Shown here: positions 9,490-20,686 of the stretch, one piece after another
How the letters are laid out: each line of letters starts with the position of its first letter
Position numbering within the stretch: position 1 is the stretch's first letter
NCBI GenBank assembly: GCA_037127315.1
Contig: JBBBDQ010000913.1
Coordinates: 2,785,001-2,849,000 of the forward strand
Source of the DNA: Ascarosepion bandense
Taxonomy: Eukaryota; Mollusca; Cephalopoda; Sepiida; Sepiidae
Direction of reading: 5' to 3'
DNA length: 64,000 nt
Program-made: the position numbers and the translations under genes
The notes under the pieces: generated by a model
What the model saw: the letters and a program-made list of their open reading frames with translations, nothing else
Told to the model about the DNA's origin: nothing
Database searches by the model: none

Positions 9490-9640
9490 CTTTATTTGTT
9501 TATACTTCTGAGATGAAGAACTATTTACAGTATTTACACTGTTGTCCATTTTATTGCCATGTTTACAACGTTTCGGCCGTTGTACGCCCTGGCCTTCGTC
9601 AGATGCTAGAAATTTAAAACCAAACCATTTATTTCGATAA
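9490..9640 (+). repeat. Dispersed repeat carrying the CGTTTCGGCCGTTG motif
   Basis: Contains TTTACACTGTTGTCC..., then ACGTTTCGGCCGTTGTACGC followed by CCTGGCCTTCGTCAG. Related versions are at 25045-25085 and 60685-60720. The reverse complement of the core (GAAGGCC...GTACAACGGCC.AAACG) is the core of the adjoining satellite. Such motifs flank several animal retroelements, but I cannot name the source. Confidence 0.5.
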
Positions 9641-9739
9641 TTCTTATTCCATGTGCGCTGCTACTTCCTGATAATATGTAGTTACGATGAATAATGGAAT
9701 ATATAAAGGTTTTGGTTCGAAATTCTAACGTATTCTGAC

Positions 9740-10216
9740 ATGAAAAAGGCCGGAGCGTACAACGGCCAAAACGTCGTGAATATAAAATACCTTATTTCTC
9801 AGAAATATAGACATATCCTAAAGAAGGCCGGAGCGTACAACGGCCAAAACGTCATGAATATGACAATAAAAAACGAGGACAATATTGTATTTATTTTAAC
9901 TATTTACATGGTTTTGACAACCATGTAAATAGTTAAAATAAATACAATACCACATCTCAGAAATATAGACAGAGTCTTAAGAAGGCCGGAGCGTGCAACG
10001 GCCAAAACATCGTGAATATACCAATTAAGACAAGGACAATAGTCGAAACAGTGTAAATAATTAAAATAAATACAACATCTCACCTCAGAAATATAGACAT
10101 TTTCTTAAGAAGGCCAGAGCTTATAACGGTTAAAATGTCGCAAATATGCTAATAGAAATGAGTTCAACAGTCCAAAAAATATAAATAGTGTAAACAATTA
10201 CAAGACCTCATCTCAG
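9740..10216 (+). repeat. Diverged leading copies of the 116 bp satellite
   Basis: Four irregular copies of the core GAAGGCCGGAGCGTACAACG (near 9745, 9823, 9982 and 10106) with spacing about 80-160 bp. These retain the GTACAACGGCCAAAACGTCG form, while the regular array downstream carries TTATAACGGTTAAAATGTCG. They look like the array edge or the ancestral form. Confidence 0.75.
9884..9948. repeat. Perfect 30 bp inverted repeat
   Basis: Arm 9884-9913 (ATTGTATTTATTTTAACTAT...) and arm 9919-9948 are exact reverse complements around the 5 bp loop TTGAC. The palindrome sits between two early satellite copies and includes the satellite's own 'AACTATTTACA' spacer in both orientations, so one satellite spacer has been duplicated head to head. 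Confidence 0.93.
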
Positions 10217-12115
10217 ATTCTTAAGAAGGCCGGAGCTTATAACGGTTAAAATTTCGTAAATATGCCAATAGAAATGTCTTCAATAGTCCAAAAAATATAA
10301 ATAGTGTAAACAATTACAAGATCTCATCTCAGATTCTTAAGAAGGCCGGAGCTTATAACGGTTAAAATGTCGTAAATATGCCAATAGAAATGTGTTCAAT
10401 AGTCAAAAAAATATAAATAGTGTAAACAATTACAAGACCTCATCTCAGATTCTTAAGAAGGCCGGAGCTTATAACAGTTAAAATGTCGTAAATATGCCAA
10501 TAGAAATGAGTTCAATAGTCCAAAAAATATAGTGTAAACAATTACAAGAGCTCATATCAGATTCTTAAGAAGGCCGGAGCTTATAACGGTTAAAATGTCG
10601 TAAATATGCCAATAGAAATGTGTTCAATAGTCAAAAAAATATAAATAGTGTAAACAATTACAAGATCTCATCTCAGATTCTTAAGAAGGCCGGAGCTTAT
10701 AACGGTTAAAATGTCGTAAATATGCCAATAGAAATGTGTTCAATAGTCAAAAAAATATAAATAGTGTAAACAATTACAAGATCTCATCTCAGATTCTTAA
10801 GAAGGCCGGAGCTTATAACGGTTAAAATGTCGTAAATATGCCAATAGAAATGTGTTCAATAGTCAAAAAAATATAAATAGTGTAAACAATTACAAGACCT
10901 CATCTCAGATTCTTAAGAAGGCCGGAGCTTATAACAGTTAAAATGTCGTAAATATGCCAATAGAAATGAGTTCAATAGTCCAAAAAATATAGTGTAAACA
11001 ATTACAAGATCTCATCTCAGATTCTTAAGAAGGCCGGAGCTTATAACGGTTAAAATGTCGTAAATATGCCAATAGAAATGTGTTCAATAGTCTAAAAAAT
11101 ATAAATAGTGTAAACAATTACAAGACCTCATATCAGATTCTTAAGAAGGCCGGAGCTTATAACAGTTAAAATGTCGTAAATATGCCAATAGAAATGAGTT
11201 CAATAGTCCAAAAAATATAGTGTAAACAATTACAAGACCTCATATCAGATTCTTAAGAAGGCCGGAGCTTATAACGGTTAAAATGTTGTAAATATGCCAA
11301 TAGAAATGTGTTCAATAGTCTAAAAATATAAATAGTGTAAACAATTACAAGACCTCATCTCAGATTCTTAAGAAGGCCGGAGCTTATAACGGTTAAAATG
11401 TCGTAAATATGCCAATAGAAATGTGTTCAATAGTCAAAAAAATATAAATAGTGTAAACAATTACAAGACCTCATCTCAGATTCTTAAGAAGGCCGGAGCT
11501 TATAACGGTTAAAATGTCGTAAATATACCAATAGAAATGTGTTCAATAGTCTAAAAAATATAAATAGTGTAAACAATTACAAGACCTCATATCAGATTCT
11601 TAAGAAGGCCGGAGCTTATAACAGTTAAAATGTCGTAAATATGCCAATAGAAATGAGTTCAATAGTCCAAAAAATATAGTGTAAACAATTACAAGACCTC
11701 ATATCAGATTCTTAAGAAGGCCGGAGCTTATAACGGTTAAAATGTCGTAAATATGCCAATAGAAATGTGTTCAATAGTCTAAAAAATATAAATAGTGTAA
11801 ACAATTACAAGACCTCATCTCAGATTCTTAAGAAGGCCGGAGCTTATAACGGTTAAAATGTCGTAAATATGCCAATAGAAATGTGTTCAATAGTCAAAAA
11901 AATATAAATAGTGTAAACAATTACAAGACCTCATCTCAGATTCTTAAGAAGGCCGGGGCTTATAACGGTTAAAATGTCGTAAATATACCAATAGAAATGT
12001 GTTCAATAGTCTAAAAAATATAAATAGTGTAAACAATTACAAGACCTCATCTCAGATTCTTAAGAAGGCCGGAGCTTATAACGGTTAAAATGTCGTAAAT
12101 ATGCCAATAGAAAAC
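10217..12115 (+). repeat. 116/112 bp satellite array, 16 full units plus a partial
   Basis: Units begin ATTCTTAAGAAGGCCGGAGC at 10217, 10333, 10449, 10561, 10677, 10793, 10909, 11021, 11137, 11249, 11364, 11480, 11596, 11708, 11824, 11940 and 12056. Two variants interleave. One of 116 bp has AACGGTTA and ATGTGTTC (mostly). One of 112 bp has AACAGTTA, ATGAGTTC and lacks 4 bases in the ATATAAATAGTG segment. The 112 bp variant starts at 10449, 10909, 11137 and 11596. The unit is AT-rich with stops in all frames; it is non-coding. Confidence 0.95.
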
Positions 12116-12299
12116 GTCGTGAATATTGCAATAAAGATGAAGTTGACAGTCAAATCAATGTAAATAGTGTAAATAAAACAATTTCACCCAGGAATTCTAC
12201 AAAGAAAAAATGCAGAAGCAATGAATAAATATAAAAGTCAAAAAATGTTCCCGTTTATTGTTGTTAATTAATCAAACGTGGGCAGTCTACCAGTATGGA

Positions 12300-13140
12300 A
12301 ACTCTGTTACTGAAGCGCAGGTTGTGTCAGGGATGAAGGAGGACTGGTTCCTGAACTAGTTGATCTCCGGCGAGTTGGGCGAAGGACAAACAGCAGCGCC
12401 CAATCCGAAGTCGACGTATCGGGAAGACATTGAGAAGAGCCCAACATCATGCAAAATGGCTGGGTAAACCTAGCATCGTCCTTTCTCAATGAAAACTGCA
12501 AGAAAATCGAATGCATGGTCATCAGTAAAAAGGGCAGCCCAAAATGCCAAATACAAGTCGGAGATACTAGAATCAAACAGGTACAATAATTTGAATAACT
12601 GGGAAGTGTTATAACACAATACGGAAGGTGCGACACAGAGATCCGAAGACAAATTGGCATGATGAAGGAAGCATTCCAGAAGTTGAGTAAAGTATTAAGA
12701 AACAAACAGGACAATTTCGCTAGAAACAAGGAAGAGGGTACTGGATTGCTATGTGATGTCAGTTCTTCAATATGACAGTTAATGATGAAAACTTGAAGCA
12801 ACTGAAATGTGGTTCTACAGAAGGATGCTGCGAATACATGGATCGAGCATGTGAGCCATGATGAGGTCCTGGAAATGATAGAAACAAAAAGGAAATTCAT
12901 ACTGAGCATCAGAAAGAGACAGCTGAAATTCCTGGGACATGCAATGAAGAAGGAAGGCTTAGAGAACCTGATACTAACAGGCCAGATACAGGGAAAAAGA
13001 GACAGGAGAAAGCAAAGGATAACATATTTGAATAATCAGGTGGATGATGGAACGAGGGTTGCATGGTGTAACAGGAGAAGGCGTGCTAAGAGCCACCAGG
13101 GATAGGGAGACGTGGAAAGCCATGATCGCCTACATCATCC
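12300..13140 (+). mobile_element. RTE-like LINE, 3' portion of reverse transcriptase
   Basis: The most extensive RTE copy in the window. In mixed frames it reads CKKIECMVISKKGSPKCQIQ, GDTRIKQV, GSVITQYGRCDTEIRRQIGM, MKEAFQKLSKVLRN, MWFYRRMLRI, WIEHVSHDEVLEMIETKRKF and ILSIRKRQLKFLGHAMKKEG. It ends TWKAMIAYI. This covers the thumb and C-terminal region. Several stops and shifts kill it. An antisense open frame of 200 aa over it is a shadow. Confidence 0.85.
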
Positions 13141-14287
13141 TGGAGAAAAATCTATTTTCATCCTGGAGTGAAGCATTTCACAATGGTAAGAGAGCAGGAA
13201 TCATGCTGCACATAAAAACTCGTAATATTCGTAAATATCATTATGTTATTTCCCTAGAAATTATAAGCACAGAATTTGATATAGTGAAGGAATTTTGTTG
13301 CGTGTAAGTAGTAAAGGGTCCGAAAATCATGAAATACGTCACACACAGAAATAAGTCATTCATTTCACGTTATGACACATGTAACTGTGGTGATACCGAC
13401 CGAGCAAAAGCGATGGATCGGATGTTTGCGCTCTCACGACCAAAAAGCAAATAACCAAACTCGACGGTGCGCATCCGGGTTCGCACAGATGTTCCGGTTG
13501 AAAATTAAAAATAAAAATTAAGTAAATATTAAATTTCCAGTTCGCGAGCCTACGCGAATTTTATTTATCGGCCAATGGGAAGCCCAGAATCAAATACGGA
13601 TATGAATTCCCAAATGATCTGCTGCGATCCAAAAAGTCGAAATAAAAAGCCGATATAGAAAGCATCGCCAGCCAGACAGACCGACGTGGGCCGACACACA
13701 CAGACTGACTCGAGAGAGAGAGGAGTGTACTCAGTATCCCCTTGATCTAAGTCAAGTGGCTTACTATCCTAGCCTCCCTTTCCTCTCCTCTTATCTTTCG
13801 CTGTCTCAAAACTACTTACTGACCTAAGGAGCGAATACATCAAAGACATTCCTTACTTACAACGCTCCCACATTCCTAAGTATTAATTCTCTTTTCAGCA
13901 TTTTATTGCCATGAACATTTAAACGTCCGTCGGACCTATACGTCAAGTATTACTTTAATTGTAAAAATCTTAACTGATATGTGGATATATAAAATGTTAT
14001 TTTTCAACTCAATTTGCCTTTCTTGATTTATAACCATTTTATGACTTATAGTGGGCTATCTACAACGAGGCCAAATTTCGTTAACCTGCAACAATATACA
14101 ACTACCCTTCACTAGGTCGGACTCTCCACTATAAACTGGAAAAGAATGGATAGCCCGCTATATAACAACTACCGCAAAAGGTACCCAGGGTTGCCACATC
14201 TGCACAAGAGAAGGTAAGAACTTAACAAAAAATGCCATGCAGCGCCCATATTTGAGGATAGATCGAGTGAGTGGTATCAATATAAAT
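13141..14287. other. Unassigned; weakly LTR-like stretch
   Basis: 13600-13760 has an LTR-promoter flavour (AATAAAAAGCCGATATAG, then a GA-rich leader), but I find no matching second copy, TSD or coding region. No host exon is evident. Confidence 0.3.
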
Positions 14288-14446
14288 ATATGAAATTATT
14301 TGTTTGAACATTATTTTTAATCGATACTCGTATTTGAGGAGATATTCTGATCTAATCAAACAGTATATTTATGTCTACCGGCCTGATTATTTACGATAAA
14401 TTTTGTTACGAGAATGTACGTCATGTAGAAGGATTTGAACGTGCGA
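14288..14446 (+). repeat. Direct repeat, copy 1
   Basis: Shared with 14691-14853: ATTATTTGTTTGAACATTAT, TCGATACTCGTATTTGAG, GATTATTTACGATAAATTTT and GTTACGA. The two copies each run into a tRNA-like B-box sequence on one side, so they look like the body of a short interspersed element present twice. A related piece lies near 57460. Confidence 0.7.
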
Positions 14447-14512
14447 CCCCTGTCAGCATAAGGAAAGCCACCAAGTGATCTGGCGCGTCTTAGACCTCTC
14501 GACCACGAATGA
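14425..14512 (-). mobile_element. tRNA(Leu)-like SINE head
   Basis: The minus strand reads GTGGTCGAGAGGTCTAAGACG, which matches a class II (Leu/Ser type) A box including the GGTCTAAG pattern. About 45 bases later comes GTTCAAATCC, a good B box. The intervening part does not fold as a convincing mature tRNA, and it continues into the repeat at 14288, so I call it a tRNA-derived SINE rather than a tRNA gene. Confidence 0.55.
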
Positions 14513-14690
14513 TTCCCAACCTAAACGAAGTCAAATCAAGCCTATGTAACACAATTTTCAATTCTACTCAAATAATAATCTCTGCTCTGAAATGTATCGT
14601 AATGTCAACAAATGTAAACAGACAATGTTACGGAAAATACCGAAGATTAACGAAATGGCTTTTTTTGCTTTTTGTTTTTTAACAACTGAC

Positions 14691-14853
14691 ATATTAAAAT
14701 TATTTGTTAGAACATAATTGTTAATCGATACTCGTATTTGAGTAGATATTCTGTTTTTAATCAATCAGCATAATTATATATTTATTTCCACCGGCTAGAT
14801 TATTTACGATAAATTTTGTTACGAAAATATGTCATTCTGCAGGATTTCAATCC
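14691..14853 (+). repeat. Direct repeat, copy 2
   Basis: Second copy of the block at 14288-14446 with small indels; see there. Confidence 0.7.
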
Positions 14854-14945
14854 TGGGTTAAAAGCAATCTGATGTCTAACCGTACTGATGAGTTGTGATA
14901 CAGCAAAACAGATCTGTCTGCGGATGATTTTATATATATATAGTG
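14836..14945 (+). mobile_element. tRNA-derived SINE family 2, partial
   Basis: Carries the B-box end (TTTCAATCCTGGGTTAAAAG) and the body ATGAGTTGTGATACAGCAAAA...GCGGATGA, ending in a TA repeat. Compare the complete copies at 21015-21160 (minus) and 57310-57455 (plus). Confidence 0.65.
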
Positions 14946-15147
14946 AAATTTAAAATTAAAGTTAAAATAATAATATTCAGGTAGAATAAAACAAACGGGC
15001 GTTAATCATGAGTCTTAAAATTATAAATATTCGAATATTACACGTGCATAAAAAATGTAGGGAAAATTAAAATTTTAAAATATTAAAATTTTACATAAAA
15101 AAGATAACTTTATAAGATTTAATTCCCATGAACATCAAGTGAACTTT

Positions 15148-15345
15148 TTTTTTAATCATATCACTCCGGGCAAGGCGGTAAGGCCACTGGTGTGCAGGGG
15201 GCTACGTAAGAGTGAAAAGATTGAACAAGAGAAAGCCGGAAACCACATCCTAAACAGGGAACGAGGGATGAGCCTCTACACCTGTTCAATAGACGTGGGT
15301 GGAGTGTGAACCGGGCGATAGTTCAGTCTGTCTACTCCAATTGAA
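15148..15345 (-). mobile_element. Short interspersed repeat 'B', reverse copy
   Basis: Reverse complement of the 4050 repeat: starts TTTTTTTTAATCATATCACTC on plus and ends near GTGAACCGGGCGATAG. An extra piece of its middle (AGTGAAAAGATTGGAAAAGAG) is repeated at 15360-15395, likely by unequal exchange. Confidence 0.65.
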
Positions 15346-15481
15346 AAAAAAATAAGGAAAAGTGAAAAGATTGGAAAAGAGAAAGCCGGAAACTTAAATT
15401 CAAATCTATTAAACTGTAAGTTTGAAATAAGGACTTGATGATTGCATAATGCATGAAAATCCGAGTCGCGCGCAGACTCAG

Positions 15482-15541
<60 letters not shown>

Positions 15542-15870
15542 ATTGATTGTTTAATACTTAGTTTTTTGGTCCTAATAGGGTTAGACCTGTACATATTTGT
15601 ATTAAAAAGTGTTCAATACAATTATATTGTAGAACTTTTGAATGTTTCATTTTTAAACGAGTTATTTCGCTACCCAGGTTTCTACCATGAGGTGTCTTCA
15701 GGCGATTTGTAATAACTGATTTTACTTTTTACCGTTTTTCTTTTTAGGAACGGTCTTGTAACGGTGTTTTATTTGAACGTTCACGTGGCAGGGAATTTAT
15801 GAAAGCGCTATTTTTAAATTAAAACGCGTTTTCGTTCTTTCATTTAACAGTTCATCTTTCTTTGGGAATA
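15482..15870 (-). mobile_element. Penelope-like element 3' end, copy 1, with TA microsatellite
   Basis: A TA run (about 15486-15539) is followed by TTGATTGATTGTTTAATACT, GTATTAAAAAGTGTTCAATA and TAAACGAGTTAT. The same order is present at 17231-17640, which leads into a GIY-YIG frame. This copy therefore looks like the 3'UTR of the same element without its coding end. Confidence 0.6.
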
Positions 15871-16012
15871 TCATGACATGTGCGCAGGGTTTTGCATTTT
15901 AGCATCTCCTTCAGAATGGTGGTAGGCGCCGTTTTATGACTTGATGTTATGTCTCTCTGTTTTAATTGGAGGTGTGTTTATTGCTACGTTATTTTCTCAT
16001 CCGATATTCGTT

Positions 16013-16014
<2 letters not shown>

Positions 16015-16078
<64 letters not shown>
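16015..16078 (+). repeat. (TG)n(CG)n microsatellite
   Basis: Pure TG dinucleotide run ending in CGCGCGCG. Confidence 0.95.
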
Positions 16079-16079
<1 letters not shown>

Positions 16080-16837
16080 TAAACCATAAATTAAAGCAGA
16101 CAGACATATCATCAAATCGTAAAACGGCGCCTGCAATCACTTTAAAAAAAGAAGCGAAAACGTGATATCCTACTACTGCGCACACTTATATAAACCATAA
16201 AACACACACATACATGAACTAACCCACTTACAGGTACGTACACACATGCTACAATTAACGACAGCAGCAGCAGTGAAAGATGACCATTCGTTTAATGGCG
16301 CGGTCCAACAGCGGACAACTTGAAACCAAGCTCTCCTATCATTCTGAAGATGAGATTCTGATCTCGAAATATTAATGAATAATAAATAGGTAATATCCAA
16401 CACCTTCTTTACCTTCCTTTATTATACTAAACGCATTGTGATAGCCTTCAAATATCTACCCATACACCATACACAATACTCCAAGCAAATTACAAAACCC
16501 ATGTGTGTGTAAAAAAATTCCTAATTTTAATTTCGTTGAATTGCCATTTCAGCAAGAAAATTCTCGTTTCATTAGCAACAGTCGAAAGTCATATACATAT
16601 ACATATTTGAATTAATAAATTTTTGTTTTCGATCGTTGCTGAGGAAGCGAGAATTTTCTCATCTAACGAATGTATATTTCGGAATTTTTAACATACTTTA
16701 TATATATGGCTCTGTAAATAGATAGATATTACTGTTTACATCAAGCCCTCCACCTTGATTAATTTTAATATTAATAAACTAATACTAATAGGATCGGGTT
16801 TTAGAATTTTACCTATTTGCTCATCTTTTTGGGATTT

Positions 16838-16839
<2 letters not shown>
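16079..16839. other. Unassigned sequence
   Basis: No coding or repeat family recognised; short (CA), (CAG) and TA patches only. Confidence 0.5.

Positions 16840-16922
<83 letters not shown>
16840..16922 (+). repeat. (AC)n(AT)n compound microsatellite
   Basis: About 30 AC units pass directly into about 11 AT units. Confidence 0.95.
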
Positions 16923-16962
16923 GATAAATTTCATAATTTGAAGGATTTTATAAACCCATTTG

Positions 16963-17116
16963 TAATATAATATTTCGCGGCTCTCTTACAGACCGCTCCT
17001 CAGACCAAATTCATACTTCAATGAAAGGTTAAAAATTATCCAGAAAAAAAAATCAAGTTGTTGTATGAATTTTATCTGAGGAGCGGTCTATAAGAATGTC
17101 GCGAAATATTATATTA
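16963..17116. mobile_element. Foldback/MITE-like inverted repeat, 54 bp arms
   Basis: Left arm 16963-17016 (TAATATAATATTTCGCG..., CAGACCGCTCCTCAGA...) and right arm 17063-17116 are near-perfect reverse complements around a 46 bp spacer. There is no coding capacity. Its size and structure suit a minimal foldback element, but no TSD is clear. Confidence 0.7.
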
Positions 17117-17226
17117 CTAACATCCAACTTATGTTCTTTATTATAATACTCTGTTAAATCTTAACAGTGAGTTCACATTGGATTTTATCTCCTGTTGAAT
17201 TTACGTTACCAAGTACCAAGGATTCT

Positions 17227-17230
<4 letters not shown>

Positions 17231-17284
<54 letters not shown>
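17231..17284 (+). repeat. (TA)n microsatellite at Penelope-like 3' end
   Basis: About 26 TA units directly abutting the 3' end of the minus-strand Penelope-like copy. Confidence 0.9.
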
Positions 17285-17286
<2 letters not shown>

Positions 17287-17945
17287 TTGATTGATTGATT
17301 GTTTAATTACTTAGTTTTTGATCATAATAAAATTAGACCAGTGTATATTTGTATTAAAAAGTGTTCAATATAATTATATAGTAGATCTTTTGAATATTTT
17401 TCATTTGTAAACGAGTTATTATGCAACCTAGGTTTCTAACATGAGGAGTGTCTTCAGACAATTTGCAATAATTGAGTTTCCCGTTTACCGTATATTTTTT
17501 TTAAGAATGCTCACGTCACAGTGGTTTTTTTTAACGCTCACGTGGCAGAGAATATTTGAACGCTCAGTTTTTAAAATTACAAGAAATTATAACATTTTCA
17601 ACCATGGTTATATGAACCTAATAGGTATTTTTTAGCATGGTTACACTTAGTCATAATTTCTGTTCATTCATTCAATAGTTCATTTTTGTTTGAGAATAGC
17701 ATAATCTCTAAGTTTTCTTCCTGGCAAAGTTTATATATTTTGCCACCGTCGTAAGCCTTGGCTGTTTTCACTATATTCCACGTTATGTCTGGACCTTTTC
17801 CATATTTTGGTTTCAATTTCCGCGCGTGGCTAACCAATTTTGTACAGTTTTTTAAGTTTTCTATTTTGAATGTAGACTTGTGATTGAACCACCTGGTCTT
17901 AAAGGTGTCTTTAGTTGATCCCAAATATATATATATTTTGGCCAT
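17285..17945 (-). pseudogene. Penelope-like element: GIY-YIG endonuclease domain and 3'UTR
   Basis: The minus frame 17945-17664 (93 aa) reads IYLGSTKDTFKTRWFNHKST, LVSHARKLKPKYGKGPDITW and AKAYDGGKIYKLCQEENLEI. It ends SNKNELLNE. This is the GIY-YIG endonuclease that closes Penelope-like retroelements: the YxG...R...H block, then the C..C-type patch and the NK..LLN end. The first 'GIY' strand is missing and a stop (TAA at 17946-17948) lies right before the Met, so only the domain's core and end survive. The RT is absent. Confidence 0.8.
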
Positions 17946-18097
17946 TTAAGTCATGTAATTTTGCCTTGTAAATTAATTATTTTGTATTGCAAAGTCATTG
18001 AAGTGGACATTTATTTGCAGTTGCATTCTTTATTAGTGGTCTTGTTTTGTACAATGCTATCTAAATTTCTGGCCTTTTGATATATATGCGTGCGTGT

Positions 18098-18100
<3 letters not shown>

Positions 18101-18150
<50 letters not shown>
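18101..18150 (+). repeat. (GA)n microsatellite
   Basis: 25 uninterrupted GA units. Confidence 0.95.
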
Positions 18151-18153
<3 letters not shown>

Positions 18154-18529
18154 AAATGCTATTATATAATCAATTGACATATTAAAATGTTCTATGATCT
18201 CGAAAACCTTTCTTATCATTTATCTCAATCGTTTTGTGCTCTAGGCTACTGGGAGCTGCTGGGAACCGATCGAAGAGAAGCAGCAGATAAAAACCTTGAA
18301 ACACATAATCATTTAAATCGTTGAAAGTGTTGGTGTTCCGCGGGAAAAGGGTTAATGTAGTTGTCGTCTTGCAAGGAAGACAACGAAACGAAATATACGT
18401 TTGTTTTTTACTGAATTCACCAATTATTGTTTTAATCAACTTATTTGTTAATCTTTTTATTGTGTGGCTACATCATGGCTTTTTTATTGTTATTATTTAT
18501 TTATAAATTCCTTTTATTTTTCGTTCTAA

Positions 18530-19370
18530 GTTTTTCTTTCTCAATTTCTTTCTTTCTTTCTTTCTTTCGTTCTTCTTTCTTTCTTTCTTTAATTCTTTCT
18601 TTTATCTCTCTTCTTGAATTTTATTTTTCTTCCTTTCTTTCTCCAGTTGCTTTATTCCCATGTTCTTTCATTTTTTTTCTTTTTTTGGTCGCTTTACTTC
18701 AAATTTTTCTTCCTATTTTTTCTTTCTTTCTTTATTCTGTTTCTTTAATTCTTTCTTTTATCTCTCTTCTTGAATTTTATTTTTCTTCCTTTCTTTCTCC
18801 AGTTGCTTTATTCCCATGTTCTTTCATTCTTTTTTTTTTCTTTTTTTGGTCGCTTTACTTCAAATTTTTCTTCCTATTTTTTCTTTCTTTCTTTATTCTG
18901 TTTCTTTAATTCTTTCTTTTATCTCTCTTCTTGAATTTTATTTTTCTTCCTTTCTTTCTCCAGTTGCTTTATTCCCATGTTCTTTCATTCTTTTTTTTTC
19001 TTTTTTTGGTCGCTTTACTTCAAATTTTTCTTCCTATTTTCTCTTTCTTTCTTTATTCTGTTTCTTTATTCCTCGATTTTTCTTCCTGGTTATTTCTTCG
19101 GTCGCTATGTTCCCAAATTTATCTTCTTTTCTTTCCTTCGGTCTTTCTTTTTCTGTTGCGTTATTCCCAGAATTTTCTTCCTCGTTCTTCCACTTTCTTT
19201 CTTTCTTAGGTCGCTTATTTTCGGGAGTTTTCTTTCTGGTTCTTTCTTCCTTTCATTGCTTCAACTCCTTCCTTGATCTTCTTTTTTGGTTTCTTTTATT
19301 CCTCAATTATTTTTTCAACTTCTTATTTGATTTCCGGTTATTTTTCTTTCATTCTTTCTTTCTTTTTTCT
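18530..19370 (+). repeat. TTTC tract with 156-161 bp tandem units
   Basis: Within the TTTC-rich DNA a longer unit is repeated about three times. It contains TCTCTCTTCTTGAATTTTAT, CCAGTTGCTTTATTCCCATG and GGTCGCTTTACTTCAAATTT, with starts near 18605, 18761 and 18922. Later units (19060-19260) are more diverged. Long Phe/Ser-rich frames are artefacts. Confidence 0.85.
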
Positions 19371-19583
19371 TTTATTACAACTCTATCCATGGCTCTTTCT
19401 TTCTCAACCTCCATGATTTTTCTTTCTTTCTTTCTTTCTTTCTCTTTCTTTCTTTCTTTTATTACAACTGTATCCATGGTTCTTTCTTTCTCCCACTCCA
19501 TGATTTTTCTTTCTTTCTTTCTTTCTTTTTTCTTTTATTACAACTCTATCCATGGCGCTTTCTTTCTCAACCTCCATGATTTT

Positions 19584-19619
<36 letters not shown>

Positions 19620-19742
19620 TTATTACAACTGTATCCATGGTTCTTTCTTTCTCCCACTCCATGATTTTTCTTTCATTCTTTCTTTCTTTTTTCTTTTATT
19701 ACAACTCTATCCATGGCTCTTTCTTTCTCAACCTCCATGATT

Positions 19743-19802
<60 letters not shown>

Positions 19803-19851
19803 TTATTACAACTGTATCCATGGTTCTTTCTTTCTCCCACTCCATGATTTT

Positions 19852-19907
<56 letters not shown>

Positions 19908-20242
19908 TTATTACAACTGTATCCATGGTTCTTTCTTTCTCCCACTCCATGATTTTTCTTTCTTTCTTTCTTTCTTTCTTTCTTTTTTCTTTCTTTCTTT
20001 CGTTCTTTCTTTCTTTTTTCTTTTATTACAACTCTATCCATGGCTCTTTCTTTCTCAACCTCCATGATTTTTCTTTCTTTCTTTCTTTCTTTCTTTCTCT
20101 TTCTTTCTTTCTTTCTTTTATTACAACTGTATCCATGGTTCTTTCTTTCTCCCACTCCATGATTTTTCTTTCTTTCTTTCTTTCTTTTTTCTTTTATTAC
20201 AACTCTATCCATGGCTCTTTCTTTCTCAACCTCCATGATTTT

Positions 20243-20277
<35 letters not shown>

Positions 20278-20425
20278 CTTTCTTTCTTTCTTTCTTTCTT
20301 TTATTACAACTGTATCCATGGTTCTTTCTTTCTCCCACTCCATGATTTTTCTTTCATTCTTTCTTTCTTTTTTCTTTTATTACAACTCTATCCATGGCTC
20401 TTTCTTTCTCAACCTCCATGATTTT

Positions 20426-20460
<35 letters not shown>

Positions 20461-20528
20461 CTTTCTTTCTTTCTTTCTTTTATTACAACTGTATCCATGG
20501 TTCTTTCTTTCTCCCACTCCATGATTTT

Positions 20529-20560
<32 letters not shown>

Positions 20561-20647
20561 TTTTCTTTCTTTCTTTCGTTCTTTCTTTCTTTTTTCTTTT
20601 ATTACAACTCTATCCATGGCTCTTTCTTTCTCAACCTCCATGATTTT

Positions 20648-20686
<39 letters not shown>

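Noticed and set aside
10217..12115. CRISPR-like array
   Set aside because: Units are tandem 116/112 bp monomers without unique spacers, and the context is eukaryotic.
12307..12909. 200-codon minus frame
   Set aside because: Antisense of the RTE copy; the plus strand carries the family motifs.
13373..14100. Full LTR element
   Set aside because: TATA-like and leader-like sequence is suggestive, but no second LTR, TSD or coding region is present.
14425..14512. Functional tRNA(Leu) gene
   Set aside because: A and B boxes are present, but the arms do not pair convincingly and the sequence continues into a repeat body.
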